From Moraxella lacunata (lineage in GTDB: Bacteria > Pseudomonadota > Gammaproteobacteria > Pseudomonadales > Moraxellaceae), in the NCBI RefSeq assembly GCF_002027545.1, contig NZ_MXAN01000095.1, forward strand, positions 1 through 19,068: 19,068 bases of DNA. The letters run 5' to 3'. The position numbers and the translations under genes are program-made. Positions 18,039 through 19,068 of the stretch are shown piece by piece (the first letter of the stretch is position 1; each line of letters starts with the position of its first letter). A model generated the notes under the pieces. That model had not been told where the DNA came from. It was given only the letters and a program-made list of their open reading frames with translations, and ran no database searches.

Positions 18039-18044
18039 GCCAAC

Positions 18045-18698
18045 CTACTTTTTGTCATAACTAATAAGAATTTTCTTCATAAGAGTTTCTGCCGATTGAG
18101 TGTCTTTTAGCGAGCCAGTGACCACTTTGCAATAATCAGAACCACCAAAAGAAATCATGGCTATTTGTATAACTTGATTTTTATTAATTTTATCTTCTAG
18201 TTTTTTGGCGGTATAACCATCATCTTTGAGTTTGTCGATATGACTTGCAATAAGAAAAACTTGAATGTTTTTTCTTTGTCTAATTTCATTTTTGATGGCG
18301 TCAATATCACTCTTAGTGCTTTCAATATAATCACTGTCTCGTTTTAGAATCCTGCTAATATCTAGAATATAAAAAATAATATCGGACTCTAAGACTTGTT
18401 TTCTCCATTCCCCGTGTTGCATGGATGAACCACCTACATCATAACCACTAGATATTCTCAAAGTAACACCTTCTATTTTTACAGTTAGGGCAGGGTATGA
18501 TTCCGAATCTGTTTGTTCAAAGCCTGACTCGACTTTCTTTGTTTCCAAATAGTTGATAAAAGTGGTTTTGCCAACCCCACGACCACCCAATACAGCGATA
18601 CGTTTGCTTGACCACCATTTCTTTGTAAAATACCCAATACCACCAATGCCTGCCAAAGTGGCTACACCCAGTGCTACAGGAATTGCAGGTAAAACCAT
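18045..18698 (-). CDS. Membrane-anchored small GTPase, Arf/Ras-like
   Basis: 217 residues counted from ATG 18698, chosen over the ATG at 18734 because AAAGGA lies seven bases before it. A single N-terminal membrane helix (about 4-24) is followed by KKWW and a TRAFAC-type G domain. The P-loop GGRGVGKTT is at 38-46, with Lys44. G3 is DVGG at 87-90, as in Arf-type GTPases, followed by a switch-like segment SSMQHGEWRKQ. The strand FYILDISR is next, and a degenerate G4 SHIDK at 152-156 stands where NKxD is expected. A possible G5 is GSLKD at 195-199. The protein should sit on the cytoplasmic face of the membrane. It heads a three-gene operon, divergent from an XRE regulator. Its function is unknown; GTP rather than ATP binding is likely but not certain given the G4 change. 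Confidence 0.83.
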   Translation of the reverse strand: MVLPAIPVALGVATLAGIGGIGYFTKKWWSSKRIAVLGGRGVGKTTFINYLETKKVESGFEQTDSESYPALTVKIEGVTLRISSGYDVGGSSMQHGEWRKQVLESDIIFYILDISRILKRDSDYIESTKSDIDAIKNEIRQRKNIQVFLIASHIDKLKDDGYTAKKLEDKINKNQVIQIAMISFGGSDYCKVVTGSLKDTQSAETLMKKILISYDKK

Positions 18699-18719
18699 AT
18701 TTTGTCCTTTAAAAATAAA

Positions 18720-18762
18720 TTGCCAAAAATACAAAAATGCGTTATCATTTTAAATTGAAATG
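18720..18762 (+). promoter_or_regulatory. Probable promoter and operator of the XRE regulator gene
   Basis: TTGCCA at 18720-18725, a 17-base spacer and TATCAT at 18743-18748 match consensus at 5 of 6 positions each. CATTT (18746-18750) / AAATG (18758-18762), with a 7-base centre, overlaps the -10 and the presumed start site. It lies between the divergent operons and may serve both. Confidence 0.5.
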
Positions 18763-18834
18763 TGTATTAAATCCACCAACAAACCCGACTTTTCACACCC
18801 ACTTTTCATCACAAAGCCCACAAAAAGGTAACTT

Positions 18835-19065
18835 ATGGATATCGCCAAAAATCTTGTTAATCTTAGAAAAGAACATCATCTTACCCAAGAACAAATGGCA
18901 GAAAAATTGCAAATGTCCAAAAATGGGTATGCCAAATTAGAACGGGGCGAAAGTAAATTAAATATTGAACATTTACAACAAATTGCTAATGTGTTTAATA
19001 TTGACATTGTGGATTTATTAAAACAAGAAAAGGATTTAAATGTATTAAATCTCTTTCCAAACTAA
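18835..19065 (+). CDS. XRE-family helix-turn-helix transcriptional regulator
   Basis: 76-residue protein that is almost entirely a Cro/C1-type helix-turn-helix domain. Residues 4-62 carry the five-helix pattern, with LTQEQMAEKLQMSKNGYAKLE as the central helices and LQQIANVFNIDIVDLL as the closing ones. The C-terminal tail is short and lacks a sensor domain. A GGT-containing ribosome site lies seven bases before the ATG. The gene is complete and ends three bases before the window edge. It is divergent from the GTPase operon, with a 136-base shared region, so it probably regulates itself and that operon. Because the window ends here it could instead regulate a downstream rightward gene that cannot be seen. 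Confidence 0.88.
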   Translation: MDIAKNLVNLRKEHHLTQEQMAEKLQMSKNGYAKLERGESKLNIEHLQQIANVFNIDIVDLLKQEKDLNVLNLFPN

Positions 19066-19068
19066 AAA

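Noticed and set aside
18737..18940. 67-codon frame overlapping the XRE gene
   Set aside because: Shadow of the regulator gene and its leader in another frame, with no ribosome site.

Overview
The window looks like a chromosomal segment from a gammaproteobacterium of the family Moraxellaceae, most likely the genus Moraxella. The evidence is the set of housekeeping proteins (CoaD, TrmD, EpmA, PdxB, RpoH, DgkA, RF3), the moderate to AT-rich base composition, and an RTX-type calcium-binding protein of the kind common in Moraxella. The genus is inferred from protein character; no database search was possible. No rRNA, tRNA, CRISPR array or transposase was seen.

Layout. Bases 143-3437 are core metabolism and translation: coaD and trmD read rightward, and an overlapping pair reads leftward toward them (pdxB then epmA). 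A gene-poor stretch of about 390 bases follows. Bases 3827-9450 hold an accessory cassette: a polytopic membrane protein of unknown function directly upstream of a very large RTX/cadherin-like protein. The RTX reading frame is broken by an apparent single-base frameshift near 5155-5167, so it appears as a 100-residue 5' piece and a main body of about 1,400 residues. A strong bidirectional hairpin terminator (9472-9499) separates it from a convergent YidB-family gene whose N-terminal half is Gly/Gln-rich repeats.

Bases 10556-13157 return to core functions: a TusA-family sulfur carrier with an N-terminal extension, heat-shock sigma factor RpoH with an unusual acidic extension of about 120 residues, a DUF423 membrane protein, and convergent diacylglycerol kinase DgkA. 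Bases 13259-13938 hold a compact toxin-antitoxin-like pair (ATGA overlap) with a consensus-like promoter that has a palindrome between its -35 and -10 boxes. prfC (RF3) follows with its own promoter, and then a YhcG-type PD-(D/E)XK nuclease.

The right end (16650-19065) is visibly AT-richer than the core. It contains a leftward three-gene operon: an N-terminally membrane-anchored small GTPase with an Arf-like DVGG motif, a C-terminally anchored membrane protein, and a soluble protein of unknown function. A divergent XRE-family regulator shares the intergenic region. With the neighbouring YhcG-like nuclease this has the look of an accessory, possibly defence-related island, and it is the best candidate here for an undescribed system. 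That function is inference from gene architecture only.
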